Source: Imbricaverruca yamaguchii (lineage: Eukaryota; Arthropoda; Thecostraca; Neoverrucidae). Taken from it: 64,000 nucleotides of DNA. Both the position numbers and the translations under genes were made by a program. Within the stretch, counting starts at the first letter, position 1. Each line of letters opens with the position of its first letter. Where the stretch lies: NCBI GenBank assembly GCA_034440575.1, contig JAOTOL010001598.1, positions 732,501-796,500 of the forward strand. The letters run 5' to 3'. Of this stretch, positions 23,887-35,743 are shown one piece after another. The notes under the pieces were generated by a model. It saw nothing but the letters and a program-made list of their open reading frames with translations. It searched no databases and was not told the DNA's origin.

Positions 23887-23889
<3 letters not shown>
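22245..23889. mobile_element. Long terminal-inverted-repeat DNA element in (TA)n
   Basis: The first roughly 370 bases (22245-22615) reappear as the reverse complement at the other end (about 23515-23889), with scattered substitutions and small indels. The outer ends read TAGCCCCCTTCAAATTTTAT on both strands. Both sides abut (TA)n tracts, so the target was a TA microsatellite or TA dinucleotide. The inner part of each arm is a pyrimidine-rich CCTCCCACCCC repeat. The interior carries one intact minus-strand open frame (22925-23350) homologous to the N-terminal domain of the transposase-like protein in the adjacent element. With only this domain it is probably non-autonomous. I cannot name the superfamily. 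Confidence 0.9.
22925..23350 (-). CDS. N-terminal-domain protein of a transposase-like family
   Basis: This is an intact 141-residue frame starting at an ATG (23350). A basic, Arg/Lys/Pro/Ser-rich leader (residues 1-30) precedes VWMIGRTTDKLP, then LPTNRQCLQRLFYFHEE (about 48-64), a helical segment, and a highly charged KRDSATERRKRHHFE block (about 118-132). These match, in order, VWLVGQPL, LPSNKEVLQRLFHL and SATELKKREYLQ in the plus-strand copy starting at 24212. It therefore encodes the family's N-terminal, possibly DNA-binding, domain and lacks the RNase H-like part. It lies inside the long-TIR element in antisense orientation to its neighbour. Whether it is expressed is unknown. It could also be a first exon, but no convincing donor follows it. 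Confidence 0.65.
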   Translation of the reverse strand: MPTTRGGKETRHEPPKPRKPAARSQRSRSRKGVWMIGRTTDKLPCSQLPTNRQCLQRLFYFHEETMQNTDARQLATAVASEVLGLYHAVPLTTIREDKAAEKISGLHFFKRRNLEKNRKRDSATERRKRHHFEKSYAEDML

Positions 23890-23948
<59 letters not shown>

Positions 23949-23950
23949 TT
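23890..23950. repeat. (TA)n microsatellite between two mobile elements
   Basis: The TA tract begins straight after the right terminal repeat of the long-TIR element. It ends at TTAGGGTGATAC, the presumed left end of the next element. Confidence 0.95.
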
Positions 23951-24211
23951 AGGGTGATACTTATCTGTACGAGTAAAAATCAAAGTTGGAATTTCTAATG
24001 TCTCACCTCACAAAGTTATTCCATTGTGATCAAACATAATCGCACTAAAATTTGGTTACCCTAGCTCAACAACTTCGGGTGCCGCAAGGCATTTGAAGTT
24101 TTCCTCTTATGACTTCATTGAGCCGGCTTATAAGAAAGAAACTTTGGCTTCACGAATCAGTGCAGTATATGCTCTGACGACGAACACACGTGTTTCCTCA
24201 GTGCTGTAACT

Positions 24212-27200
24212 TTGCTTTCAGACATGAAGAAGCCGAAGAAGCCAACGACCCGAAACGACACCGAAGTATGGTTGGTGGGGCAGCCACTCACTGAACTGAC
24301 TGGTGGGATACTGCCGTCGAACAAGGAAGTCTTGCAGCGGCTCTTTCACCTACTCCGCCTCGACAAGGCTTCACGGCGTTGCTCTTCATATCGACAAAGA
24401 AGTTGCGGCATTCTGGGCCCGAGCTCGGATCCCGTCGTTGAACCTCAGCACCGCGTGGAGAAGACTGAACAGCTCTACGAGAAATGGATGCAGCTGGGCA
24501 AGGGCAAGGGCCGACAGTCTGCGACCGAACTGAAGAAGAGGGAATATTTACAGTCAAACTGTCCTTCCTTTTCAACATTGCTCACGCCGATATCTTGTCT
24601 TTTTTGTAAAGAACAAGGAGGATGCGGAATTCTTACAGTGTCAACGAAAGACCGGCCGCCCTGGGAGCATGCTGGGGATGGACAAAAAGTTGGTGAAGCA
24701 AGAGGAGAGGAAGGCGAAGAGGGACAAGGAGAAGTGGCCCGCCGAGACAAGGAGCGTAGAAGGAAGGAAGCTGCAAGAGAGGCGACGGCGGAACTCTCGG
24801 ACGATGATGATGGTGCTGAAGACCAACCTGGGCCGTCATCAGCTGTTCTGGAGGTATCTCCTACCAGGCGAACTTGCGGCCGGGTCTCTACCATCACTAC
24901 TACTCTCTGTGGTGCCCTCGATCGAACCAAGACTACGAACCGGGCGGCGGTGCATATCTTGGCTGCTGCTGCTTCAGCCTACGACCAAGATCCAGCTGAG
25001 ATGACCCTGAACCGGCAGAGCATCAGGAGAGCCCGTACTGAAGCCAGAGCTATCGCCGCCTGGACCTCTTGCGCCTCCCTGCCCGAGGGTGGTGTCCTGA
25101 CCGTCCACTGGGACGGGAAGATGGTCGCTAATGGACCTGGCCAGGAACTGGCAGAACGATTTCCAATTGTGGTGTCCGGCGAAGGAGTGTCGAAGCTCCT
25201 GAATGCTCCCAAGCTCCCAACTAGCATGGGAGCAGCCATAGCGGATGCCGTATTCGCCACACTTCAGGACTGGGGACTCGCCGACCGTGCTGTTGGAATG
25301 GCTTTTGACACCACAGCCTCCAACACTGGACAACTGTCTGGGGCTTGTCTTCTTCTTCAGTAGAAGTTGGACAAGCATCTCCTTCACTTCGCTTGCTGCC
25401 AGCACATCCTGGAACTCGTCGTTGACCCGCGTCGTCTTTCCGGTCAGATCCTCACACTCCGTCTCGGGGGTGGGGGGCGGCGGATAGTAACCCCCTCTAA
25501 AATCCAAACTAAGCGTCGCATGAAAACGAAAGAGGTGTCATCGGAAAGCGCTCGACGAGTACAGTCCGGATCCACCCCCAAAACACGTCTTCCCCAAAAC
25601 TGACGTCACCAGGGGGGCTAGATCTTCACGACTTTTCACGACTTACATTACGTTTTTGGCTCTGGGGAGTTCATTTTGGGGATATAAAAAATGATTTGGA
25701 ATGAGAAAATTACAGCGAAGTCGACCAGGGCCATCAACTTGTTTGCCCCTGCAAATATTTTTTTTTGTGTGAAATTTCCAAATCTTGAATTTTCAAGTTT
25801 TCTTTAATTTTCCTATTCCATTGAGTAGAGCAGACCGAGAAACGTTGTTGGAAGTCAACTTTCCCTAAAAATGCTTACTTTAGCCAGAATCTTCTATTCG
25901 AACTGCAATTGGCAAAGATGCAAAATTTATATGTAGTCAAAAACAACCAAAAATATTAAAAATTCCACTCGTACGTTTTGTTGATTCCCTAAAGATATTT
26001 GAATGAAACTTTCAAGCAAACCTTGAAAGTTTCATTCAAATATCTGTATCCGTTAAATTGTGACGAGTGGTTGAATTTGTTGGAGGTGACCTCATCTGTC
26101 CTTGACTAACTCGTTGATCCTAGATGACCTGACTTCAAAATTTTGAAACAGCATGCCAAATTGATGTGGGGAAAGGTATGCCGAATTTGGGCGCCCTGAC
26201 GCGCGCCATTCGTCCGCTATCCGCGAAAGACCTGGAGGGGGGGGGGGTTGAAGACCCCCCTCGAGACGGGACGGGTTAAAAAGGCCTTCGGCCTCTGCAC
26301 CTCCCTTGTTACGTCTGGACCCGACATCCAACTGTTCAAGCGGTTAAGGAAAATGGGGCACCGTCGACACTGCCAGGTTCCAGACTCTGCTCGACGATCC
26401 TGCCGATCCGCCTCAATCGTTCGCTCAATTGAGGAACTTTGCCTTGCAGCAGCTGAGCGTTCATCATCCGCGTCACGACTATCGCGAGCTCCTGGAACTC
26501 GCCGTCATTGTTCTGGGAGGAGTTCCGCAGAGGGGGATATGCTTCGCCAGGGCTGGGCCGTATCACCTTGCTCGATGGATGGCGAAGATCATCTACTCAA
26601 TCAATATCTTCCTCTTTCGCGAGCAATTCCAGATTCGTCAACAGAATAAACAAGGTCTGAGGCGCTTCGTCACCTTCTGCGTGACACTCTACGTGCCGAT
26701 GTGGCTTCGAGCTCCCGTGGCTTCCGCCGCCCCTGCCCTGGACTTGCAGTGTATGTAAGACATCTCTGCTTATCCGGACTCCGAAGTTGCCATCACCGCT
26801 ACGACGACTTTCGGACGACACCTCTGGTACCTCTCCGAGCAGTTGGTCGGCCTTGCCTTCTTCGACGACCATGTCGACGTCGACACAAATAGAAAGATGT
26901 TGGGCGCCCAGTCCAAGGAGGGGTCGGAGGACCCTCCAAAGCGCGTTACGATGGACCTCAGTCCCATTGATATCAGGCAAAAACATTTCTGGGACTTCGT
27001 CACGAGCACCACCCGCCACACTGTGTCAGCGCTCGGAACCAACGACGGTTTCCTGGTCGCCGACCCTCAGACATGGAATAGCCGAGAAGACTTCCAGAAG
27101 GTCAAGGCAACTGTCGCTGAATTGAAGGTCACCAACGACATCGCCAAGAGAGGAGTAGCCCTCATGCAAGACTACCTTCCCCACCTGACACGCGACGAAG

Positions 27201-27346
27201 AGCAGCGCCAGTTCCTCCTTCAGTCCGTCGAAGCCCACCGCCAGACGTTCCCAGATTCCAAAAAGGAAACCGTTGTTGGCGGCCTACCTATTAAGAACTT
27301 GGCAACAATGGGTGGAAGATACGCACCCTTGACCCCCTCGCCCTAA
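24212..27346 (+). pseudogene. Decayed transposase-like protein (FDTTASNTG family)
   Basis: This is a near full-length but broken copy of a multicopy invertebrate family recalled from Hydra, aphids and other animals. Visible motifs are VWLVGQPL and LPSNKEVLQRLF near the start, VALHIDKEVAAFWARA in another frame (about 24380-24425), and SATELKKREYLQ (about 24520). NIAHADILSF and DKKLVKQEERK follow in shifted frames. Then come LTVHWDGKMV (about 25095), VVSGEGV, AFDTTASNTGQLSGACLLLQ, an in-frame TAG at 25361, and FACCQHILELVV, whose C..H pattern recalls hAT transposases. After the nested MITE follow TSGPDIQLFKRLRK, a frameshift near 26353, ARWMAKIIYSINIFLFREQF, an in-frame TAA at 26756, FGRHLWYLSEQLVGLAFFDD and KVTNDIAKRGVALM. 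RNase H-like transposase activity is inferred, not shown. It is non-functional. Confidence 0.8.
25426..26274. mobile_element. TTAA-flanked MITE (piggyBac-type), copy 1, nested
   Basis: This 849-bp insertion starts CCCGCGTCGTCTTTCC and ends in a sequence whose complement starts CCCGTCCCGTCTCGA. It is flanked by TTGA (25422-25425, a one-base variant) and TTAA (26275-26278). It matches the 815-bp copy at 35744-36558 along its length, including AGGTGTCATCGGAAAG and TTTTCACGACTT phrases. If the insertion and one TTAA are left out, the transposase-like reading frame runs from LELVV into KKAFGL without a shift, which confirms the boundaries. No transposase is encoded, so it is non-autonomous. A perfect 24-bp inverted repeat with a 5-nt loop lies inside at 25993-26045. 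Confidence 0.9.
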
Positions 27347-27547
27347 AGAAGGGATACTGCTCACTTCATGTGAAGGGGACCCAGACATGCCCTTAGGTAG
27401 GAAAGATGTACAAATTCGGAGGAATAGCGGCACCAGAAAGAATTGAGCTATGCTCACCAAATTCGACATTCGTAGGTATTAAACCAAATGGAACAATTAT
27501 GCAGAGTGAGGCATTAAGCGTTTCGAAAATAAAAATAAGAACCACCG

Positions 27548-27548
<1 letters not shown>

Positions 27549-27608
<60 letters not shown>
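27549..27608. repeat. (TA)n microsatellite, right boundary of transposase-like element
   Basis: An uninterrupted TA tract adjoins the right inverted end of the preceding element. Confidence 0.95.
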
Positions 27609-29226
<1,618 letters not shown>

Positions 29227-29690
29227 TCCCGCTTTGGATGTTTTGAGAGGTGTCTAGTTTTGAGACACCGATGTCAACGATAGCGATATAAACACATACG
29301 CTATAAACTAATATTGTATAACAGCACATCATAGGTAATCATTTCACATGGAATTGTGCTATGGGATGTTCGTTAGCACGATCCCGAATCAGTAATGGTG
29401 GGCATAATCATGATACTTGCATACGAGATATAATTAGAAATGAGGAATAAAGACTTCGCAAACACACACCAAGAAGCACAATGTTGATACTTCTTCGGGA
29501 AGGATGCCGGTTTAGTGTTCAGTAAGTGGTGTATTTCACCCTATTTTGCGAAATATGCATCACTGTGAGACATAGCTGAGCGCCGGATCGTATCACCGAA
29601 ATTAAAATATCAATTCTCCAAATCTCAACTGACAGAACGTAATCGGAAAAACCTAGACATCAACGGAACTTTGACTCATTTCAATTGTGC
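29227..29690. other. Unassigned sequence
   Basis: Nothing recognised. Confidence 0.3.
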
Positions 29691-29694
29691 AGGA

Positions 29695-30058
29695 GGACGG
29701 TCATCAGCAATCATAGTTTTCTCAGCAGAGCGGGGACTGAGCGGCCTCCAGACCAGGAGCAGATAGCCGCTCCACCCTTGTCCGTAACCACGCTCCACTG
29801 TCCAGCCCAGGCCAAACGTTAGCCTATGCTATATCCTATATGCTATATCATATATGCTATATCGTATATGCTATATGCTATATGCTATGAGGGTTATAAG
29901 CAATCACAGTTTTCTCAGCCGATGGAAGACTGGGCGGTCCTCCAAACCAAGAACAGATGGCAGCTCCACCCACGCCCGTAACCACACTTCTCTCTCCAGC
30001 CCGGGCCAAATGGTAGCATGTGCTATGCTATATCCTATATGTTATATGCTATATGCCA
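29695..30058. repeat. Tandem duplication of a ~185-bp unit ending in TATGC repeats
   Basis: Two direct copies begin at CAGCAATCATAGTTTTCTCAGC (about 29705) and at its variant near 29898. They run through AGCTCCACCC...GTAACCAC to a stretch of CTATATGC repeats. A short third piece, GGTTATGAGCGATCACAG, lies near 30458. Confidence 0.8.
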
Positions 30059-30568
30059 AGTGAAACAGCCTCCGAACACGATGCAATCTGATGTCATCGC
30101 AGCACCATGCTCAGTATACTCCGTGTTGTACGAAGGACAGCTGGGCTCGATGTTGGCGTTGGTTCCCAACACTGGGCGATACATCTGGAAATGGGAAGGC
30201 CTAATTTGGGGTGGGCCCACTCATATTGGAATTATGGAATGATGGAATTCAACCTATGTATGCAACCTATGTACGTAATCCTTCAATGAAGTGATTGGAG
30301 ATGGCCCGCATGACGATTGTAATGATTCAAAATTCCGAGGATATTCGGGCTTGGGTACGTTTTCGGTTATGCCACGTCAGTTGAAATTTAGTGTATTGTC
30401 ATTTTAGTTCAGGTGATAAGGTTCAATGTCAAATTTTGAAATTATTGAGGAGAGGAGGTTATGAGCGATCACAGGTGGGTGTCAAGGCACCCAAATGTGC
30501 CAAATAAACATCCATGTCTTAACTGGAAAGCTGGAGCTAAGTAAAAAGAGCTCAGAAAAGTTGGGAGT
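30059..30568. other. Unassigned sequence
   Basis: No recognised gene or RNA. Confidence 0.3.
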
Positions 30569-31143
30569 TCGGTGACGAGGTGTGACGAGGTGTGCCGAGG
30601 TGTGACGAGGTGTGACGAGGTGTAGCGGGAAGTGACGAGGTGTGACGAGGTGTGGCGAAGTGTGGCAGGGTGCTACGGTGCGTGACAGGATGGACGGGGT
30701 GTAATGGGGTATGACGGAGTGTGCCGGGGTGTGACGGGGTATGACGGGGTGTGACTGGATATGACGGGGTGCGATGGAGTGTGAAGGGGGATGACGAGGT
30801 GTGACGAGGTACATCGAAGTGTGACGGGATGTGACTGGATGTGACTGGGTGTAACGGGGTGTAATTGGGTATGACGGGGTGTGACGGGGTGTGACGGGGT
30901 GTGACGGATATGGCGGGGTATGGCGAAGTGTGACGGAGTGTGACGGGGTGTGACGGGGTGTGCCGGGGTGTGACGGGGTGTGCCGTGGCGTGACGTGTGT
31001 GACGGGGTGTGACGGGGTGTGACGGGGTGTGACGGGGTGTGACGGATATGACAGGGTGTGACGGGGTGTGCCTGGGTGTGACGTGGTGTGACGGGGCGTG
31101 ACGGAGTGTGACGGGGTGTGACGGAGTGTAACTGAGTGTGAGA
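30569..31143. repeat. 10-bp minisatellite, roughly 55 units
   Basis: Tandem units of GTGTGACGGG vary at a few positions, with some 9- or 11-bp variants. On the minus strand no frame gains a stop, so all three minus frames stay open and read as His/Pro/Ser/Thr repeats of about 160-260 residues. These are repeat by-products. Confidence 0.95.
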
Positions 31144-31370
31144 GGATTGGATGAATGGCCCCACCCGATGGTGACGACTTCCTCGAAATCATCCTGAACA
31201 CTCTCCGGGATGATTAACAGTCGTGGGACGCGCGGAACCAGGAGCGAAAGGTTAAACCGCCTGGCAGCGAGCCATATGCCATTGACCAGAGTGCTGCTGG
31301 CGGATTCGAGGACCTTGTGAAGCGCTGGTGACACACAATGCACTGCTCACTACATTACTAAGAACCACCG

Positions 31371-31490
31371 TCCGCAGCCGTGCTGGCTTGGCGGAGCAGG
31401 CAGCCGCAGCCGCAGCCGTGCTGGCTTGGCGGAGCAGGCAGCCGCAGCCGCAGCCGTGCTGGCTTGGCGGAGCAGGCAGCCGCACGTCGC
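31371..31490. repeat. 38-bp tandem repeat, three units
   Basis: Three near-identical units of 38 bp contain GCCGTGCTGGCTTGGCGG and GCAGGCAGCCGCA. Confidence 0.9.
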
Positions 31491-31669
31491 GCGCCGCACA
31501 CGGCTCTTCCGAGCCTCCCCACCTGGCAGACCCACGGGCGGCATGACCAGTCGGGCAGTAGCCGGGCCTGTTGTTATCGTCCGCGAGTGCCAGTCTGGAC
31601 ACGTGCTGCGACTCTGGTGTTGCGCCTCGATCGGCTGCATCCACGGCGCGCCGGCAGTGTTGGCCAAAT

Positions 31670-31845
31670 TCGCGCCTAGGTAGTTAGTTATTTGGGCTTT
31701 AGGGCGCGTCGACAACTGTGACTGTGGTGTTTTTGGCTTTAGGGAAACTGTGATTGCGCCCAATTCGGGCCTGGTTAGTTAGTTATTTGGGCTTTAGGGC
31801 GCGTCGACAACTGTGGCCGTATTGCGCCCAGTTCGGGCCTGGTGC
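31670..31845. repeat. Direct duplication of a ~105-bp segment
   Basis: The phrases TAGTTAGTTATTTGGGC, TTTAGGGCGCGTCGACAAC and CGCCCAATTCGGGCCTGG occur twice in the same order about 105 bp apart. Confidence 0.8.
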
Positions 31846-34260
31846 CGCCCATAGGCCGAGTACCAAAGCAATGCAGTGTGCTGCCGCGGCAGTTCAGTTC
31901 CGCCTTCCTGCCTGCGCACGAGGATTCGGGCTGAGCCTGTGGCGTGCCGGGCTGTACATAGGAAGTAGGCGGTCTGGAGGCTGTGGCGAGTCTAACACAA
32001 CTCGAGCAGCCTCTAGCGGGCCGTCGCACGTGTCCGGGAGGGAAATATTCGCAGCGCTGCACTCTCTGGACAAACGTAACCAGCACCAGTATTTAGCTTA
32101 ATTCGATAGATATAATAAGATACATTACAGTTAATTGCAGGTAACCCAAAAGGTTCTGGTCAGTCTTCCGCTCACCACACATCGTTTTACATTGGACTAC
32201 ATTTCCCAGTTTTGATGTAATAGAGCGATGTTCTTCACCGCGCAGCGTATAGGCGATGCAGATGGAGAGCTGGCAGTATACTGCCAACTCGTCTGAGATG
32301 AGATGTATGCTGTGATGAGATATGATTAGCTATTGAACTTGTTTAAGACGCTTATTTTATCATGCCGCAGGCTGCTTTTCCTCAATGTTTGAAGATAACT
32401 ATTACCCTTGCGTCATTACACCCACGCATTACATGCTTGAGTGGAACCATTATTTGGACATTAAATAACATTTTGAGGCTCTAGCCTCCCCGGTATTTCC
32501 TTGACCCTCATACCGATGAGGGATGGCCGCCCGATCTCTGTGTTTTTATAACCTAAATGGGAAAACATATGGAGATTTTGCTGAAATTTTGCATGACGTA
32601 GTTTCCATGTAGTGTACACCTACTCTGAACACTAAGTGTGGAGCGTGTCAGGCCACTGAGTAGTGATCTTGCAATTATAAGTCTGCATCCCAGAATCGGT
32701 CGCGTTTTGCGGTACACGGGACCATTGTTCATGCTAATGCTTATGGGAACTAGAGAGGGGCCAGAGCGAGCAGCGGGCCCTTACTTTGAGCGGGCTTAAC
32801 GAAGACCCTATGGAAAGAATCGACTTGAAAATGGCTCTTGCTCCAAAACGTTTCAGCAGTTCCTACATATGAGCCTATGCTTTACCCTTGGAAGAATAGT
32901 ATGGGATTGTATGATCATGGACGAACACCATTGGACTCAGCAAGATCAAGACTTGATTTTGACACCAAGATGCCATGACCTCAACTTGACCTTGACCTTG
33001 AATTGCGCCATTTTTCAAATGTTGGTGAAGGTTGCTCCAAGGGCATCAGAAAGCACGCGATGGACAGCGACCCACAGCAGCATTCCCAATCCATGTTGAG
33101 TGGACTTGATTTTCAACTGCGCGATAGTCAGTGAGGATAAGCATGCAAAATCGAACTTCTGCTAGGTCTCGAATACCTAGTCTTGGAAGGAAATGAGTTG
33201 ACTTTGCCTACCACCTGGCGGTAATGATGCACATGTTAATGATGCAATGCTGATGCTTGCTATTCTGGATTATGATACATTTGTGAAAGTATTTAGTTTG
33301 CCCGATTCCCTGATAGTTTAGATTGCCTGATTCCCTGACAGTTCAAAGTCTAATGTTGTCTCAGTTATTGCTTGCAATCCAGAACATGTACACACAATCC
33401 AGAACAACAATGCTCGACCTGACCTGGCAGGTCATATGCAACCTACCAGTTTTTGTAAACTTTTCAAAGCCGTAGGTTGAACGGGCTTCCCGGTGCCGTT
33501 CGAAATGTTCTCTCTTCCGAGGGTTCGGTGGGAGGAATTAGCACGTCCTCCTCTCTCACTCCTCGTAGATAACATGCCCAGAACTCCGTAATGCAAGCGT
33601 TAAGCTAGCAGTGTGCACTAGATCAAATTAATATTCAAGCCACTTAGTCCCCTAGATTTGGCAGAGCTTCGCGTTTGGTGCTAAATGTCCCACGGCAAAA
33701 TTAATGCAACGAGAAGCACTTCAAAACGCCGTCCAAGTCTGACGAGCTGCAACGCGTCAGGCTTCGCTCGTGATCCATGCAACAGGGTATTCAACTGGTT
33801 GAACAAGGTGGGACGGACGGCTTCTTGGTCACGCATTGTGTGTACATACAGTAACACTACCTAAGGTGAGAGATCTAGAATGCAGAGCCGTGCTGGAACA
33901 ATAGCGGCCTTCACCTGTATAAACAGGTTTTAGGAAGTCTGCCTGCACCGCCACCAGGATCGTGCCAGCAGACACATAGGCATTTGCGTATGCAAATTTA
34001 ATGTGATTGCTTGCTGGTGTGGCTTTCCGGGAGCGGTATTAACACAAAACAACATTGCGAGTATCTCCCTGGATTTGAAATCCTTGAAATTAAGGCAGCT
34101 GAGCGTCCGACATGTGCTATTAAGAGCGTCTGCTGTGTGTTAAGCTATGGTTACGGTATCTGTAATGTTCGTGTGTAGTAAGTTGACAAGATAAAATGAA
34201 CGCGAAGAAGCTGTCGCTGATGTCCATGGCCATATCTCGTGCTTTAGCTCAAGGACAGTC
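31846..34260. other. Long unassigned intergenic tract
   Basis: There is a 16-bp palindrome (TGGCAGTATACTGCCA) at about 32270. Otherwise no gene, RNA or repeat was recognised, and open frames are short. Confidence 0.35.
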
Positions 34261-34261
34261 T

Positions 34262-34361
34262 GTGTCACTACGTCCGGTGTCAGCCTGTGTCACCACGTCT
34301 GGTGTCGGTCTGTGTCACCACGCCTGGTGTCAGCCTGCGTCGCTACGTTCGGTGTCAGTAT
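34262..34361. repeat. 25-bp tandem repeat, four units
   Basis: Four imperfect copies of a 25-bp unit containing GTGTCACCACGTCTGGTGTC. Confidence 0.9.
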
Positions 34362-35136
34362 GCGAGCTGTAGGACTGCGGAAATGTTCGCAGGTTTGAGT
34401 TAATGGAGTATTAAATTCAAGGAACCGCAGACTTTTGCCAAATACATGACTCCATGACTCTGTCCCGGACACAGCACGCCGTCGAACGTCTAAGCCTAAC
34501 TCGTAGGTTGACTCTGCGTCTAGGTAAAGACTGCGCGGCAAAGAGACCTAGAACTAAATTGCAACGATCGCACGACATATAAAACTAAAAATAAATATCT
34601 GCATGCCGTGTGTGCCACGATAAACTTTGGAGAATGCCAGACATACCGCAAAGCTATAGATGGCGTAGCAGAGGAAATCACTTGAAAAACAACATAAACA
34701 CTTTATTAAGATATACAATTCCCCAGACGAACGGAAACTGTACCATCCAGTAATTCCGTTAGAGATGCAGTTGCTAATTGTAGGCTTCGATGTGCCCCCC
34801 CCCACACCCAGCACACACAGAAGGCAATTAACTTCCAGATGCCGGCGGGAATTGCATGGGAAATACGATGTAGACTTAAGCAATTACACTATGCCGCTCA
34901 TGACGGCACATTGTAAATTCACCCGAAACAGAAACACTAATTTTGCCTACTGACCTTTCCGCTTGAAATATCTGTCTTTCAGAATATTGCGCATGGTAAG
35001 GGCGCTTTGGCTTCGCGCTTGCATTCTACGCCACGTATCAGAACTATTGAAACAGCTGATCACGTGACCAGCCGCACCACTGGACCCGATTTGGTGTACG
35101 CTGAGCAGTGCTTCCTAACGCCTCACCATCCGCCCA
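34362..35136. other. Unassigned sequence
   Basis: Nothing recognised. Confidence 0.3.
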
Positions 35137-35315
35137 CCTTCGAAACGGAAGTTTTGGCCTCCCGTGATACCATCCGTCCCACCTTCCAAACGGAAGTTGT
35201 TGGCCTCCCGTGATACCATCCGTCCCACCATTCAAACGGAAGTGTTGGCCCCCGTGATACCATCCGTCCCACCATTCAGTCGGAAGTGTTGGCCCTCCGT
35301 GATGCTCGCTGAAGA
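35137..35315. repeat. ~46-bp tandem repeat, four units
   Basis: Four units of about 46 bp contain AAACGGAAGTTGTTGGCC and CGTGATACCATCCGTCCCAC; the last unit is partial. Confidence 0.9.
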
Positions 35316-35379
35316 ACACCACCAAGTGCATCGTTCAGACGGCGAACGTCTGAACCGGTCGCTGGTTGGCTGGTGACCA

Positions 35380-35630
35380 GTTTAGCCAGCCTGACACTGG
35401 TGTGGTGGTGTCGGCTGCATCGTGGTGTTTTGGTGCTGAGCTGTGTTGGCTGTTTTATGCACCGTGCTGCGGTTGTATGCGTGCAACCGTGAAGTTCCGA
35501 ATAAGAGACGACTGACGAGAAAATAGCAGACGAGAAGAGATGCGCGGAGGTGGGACGAGATTTCGGAGATTATTTGTAGACGTGATGAGCAGATGACACA
35601 GTTGAATGTGTAAGTTGTGCTCCAACTGGG
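35380..35630. repeat. Interspersed repeat, copy 2
   Basis: It shares the motif order of 14860-15240: TGTCGGCTGC, then ATAGCAGACGAGAAGAGATG, then a GATGAGCAGATGACACAGTTG-type end. Unlike copy 1 it has a single unit of the internal tandem. Confidence 0.5.
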
Positions 35631-35743
35631 AGCCCCACGCTTCTGTGGTTTGTGATATCTACGGAAACCTCGCTTGGACCGCGAATACGCGGTGCGGAAG
35701 AATTATCGGTTCGGAAGAACTGTTGCTAACTGTTTCCTTTTAA

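Larger units (their letters stand above)
23951..27548 (+). mobile_element. Transposase-like gene element with degenerate TIRs, bounded by (TA)n
   Basis: The left end reads GGTGATACTTAT (23953-23964), and the reverse complement of the right end reads GGTGGTTCTTAT (27546-27535). Further in, TAATGTCTCACCTC...TTATTCCATT on the left corresponds to TAATGCCTCACTCT...TTGTTCCATT on the right. The inverted ends are therefore about 80-100 bp long but diverged, and one arm carries an indel of about 13 nt. (TA)n tracts adjoin both ends. The interior holds the decayed coding region 24212-27346 and a nested MITE at 25426-26274. Confidence 0.7.

Noticed and set aside
24288..24930. Minus-strand open frames opposite the transposase-like gene
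   Set aside because: Shadows of the plus-strand coding region, which carries the recognisable motifs.
30482..31343. Three overlapping minus-strand His/Pro/Ser/Thr-rich proteins of 163-263 residues
   Set aside because: They are three frames of the same 10-bp tandem repeat.
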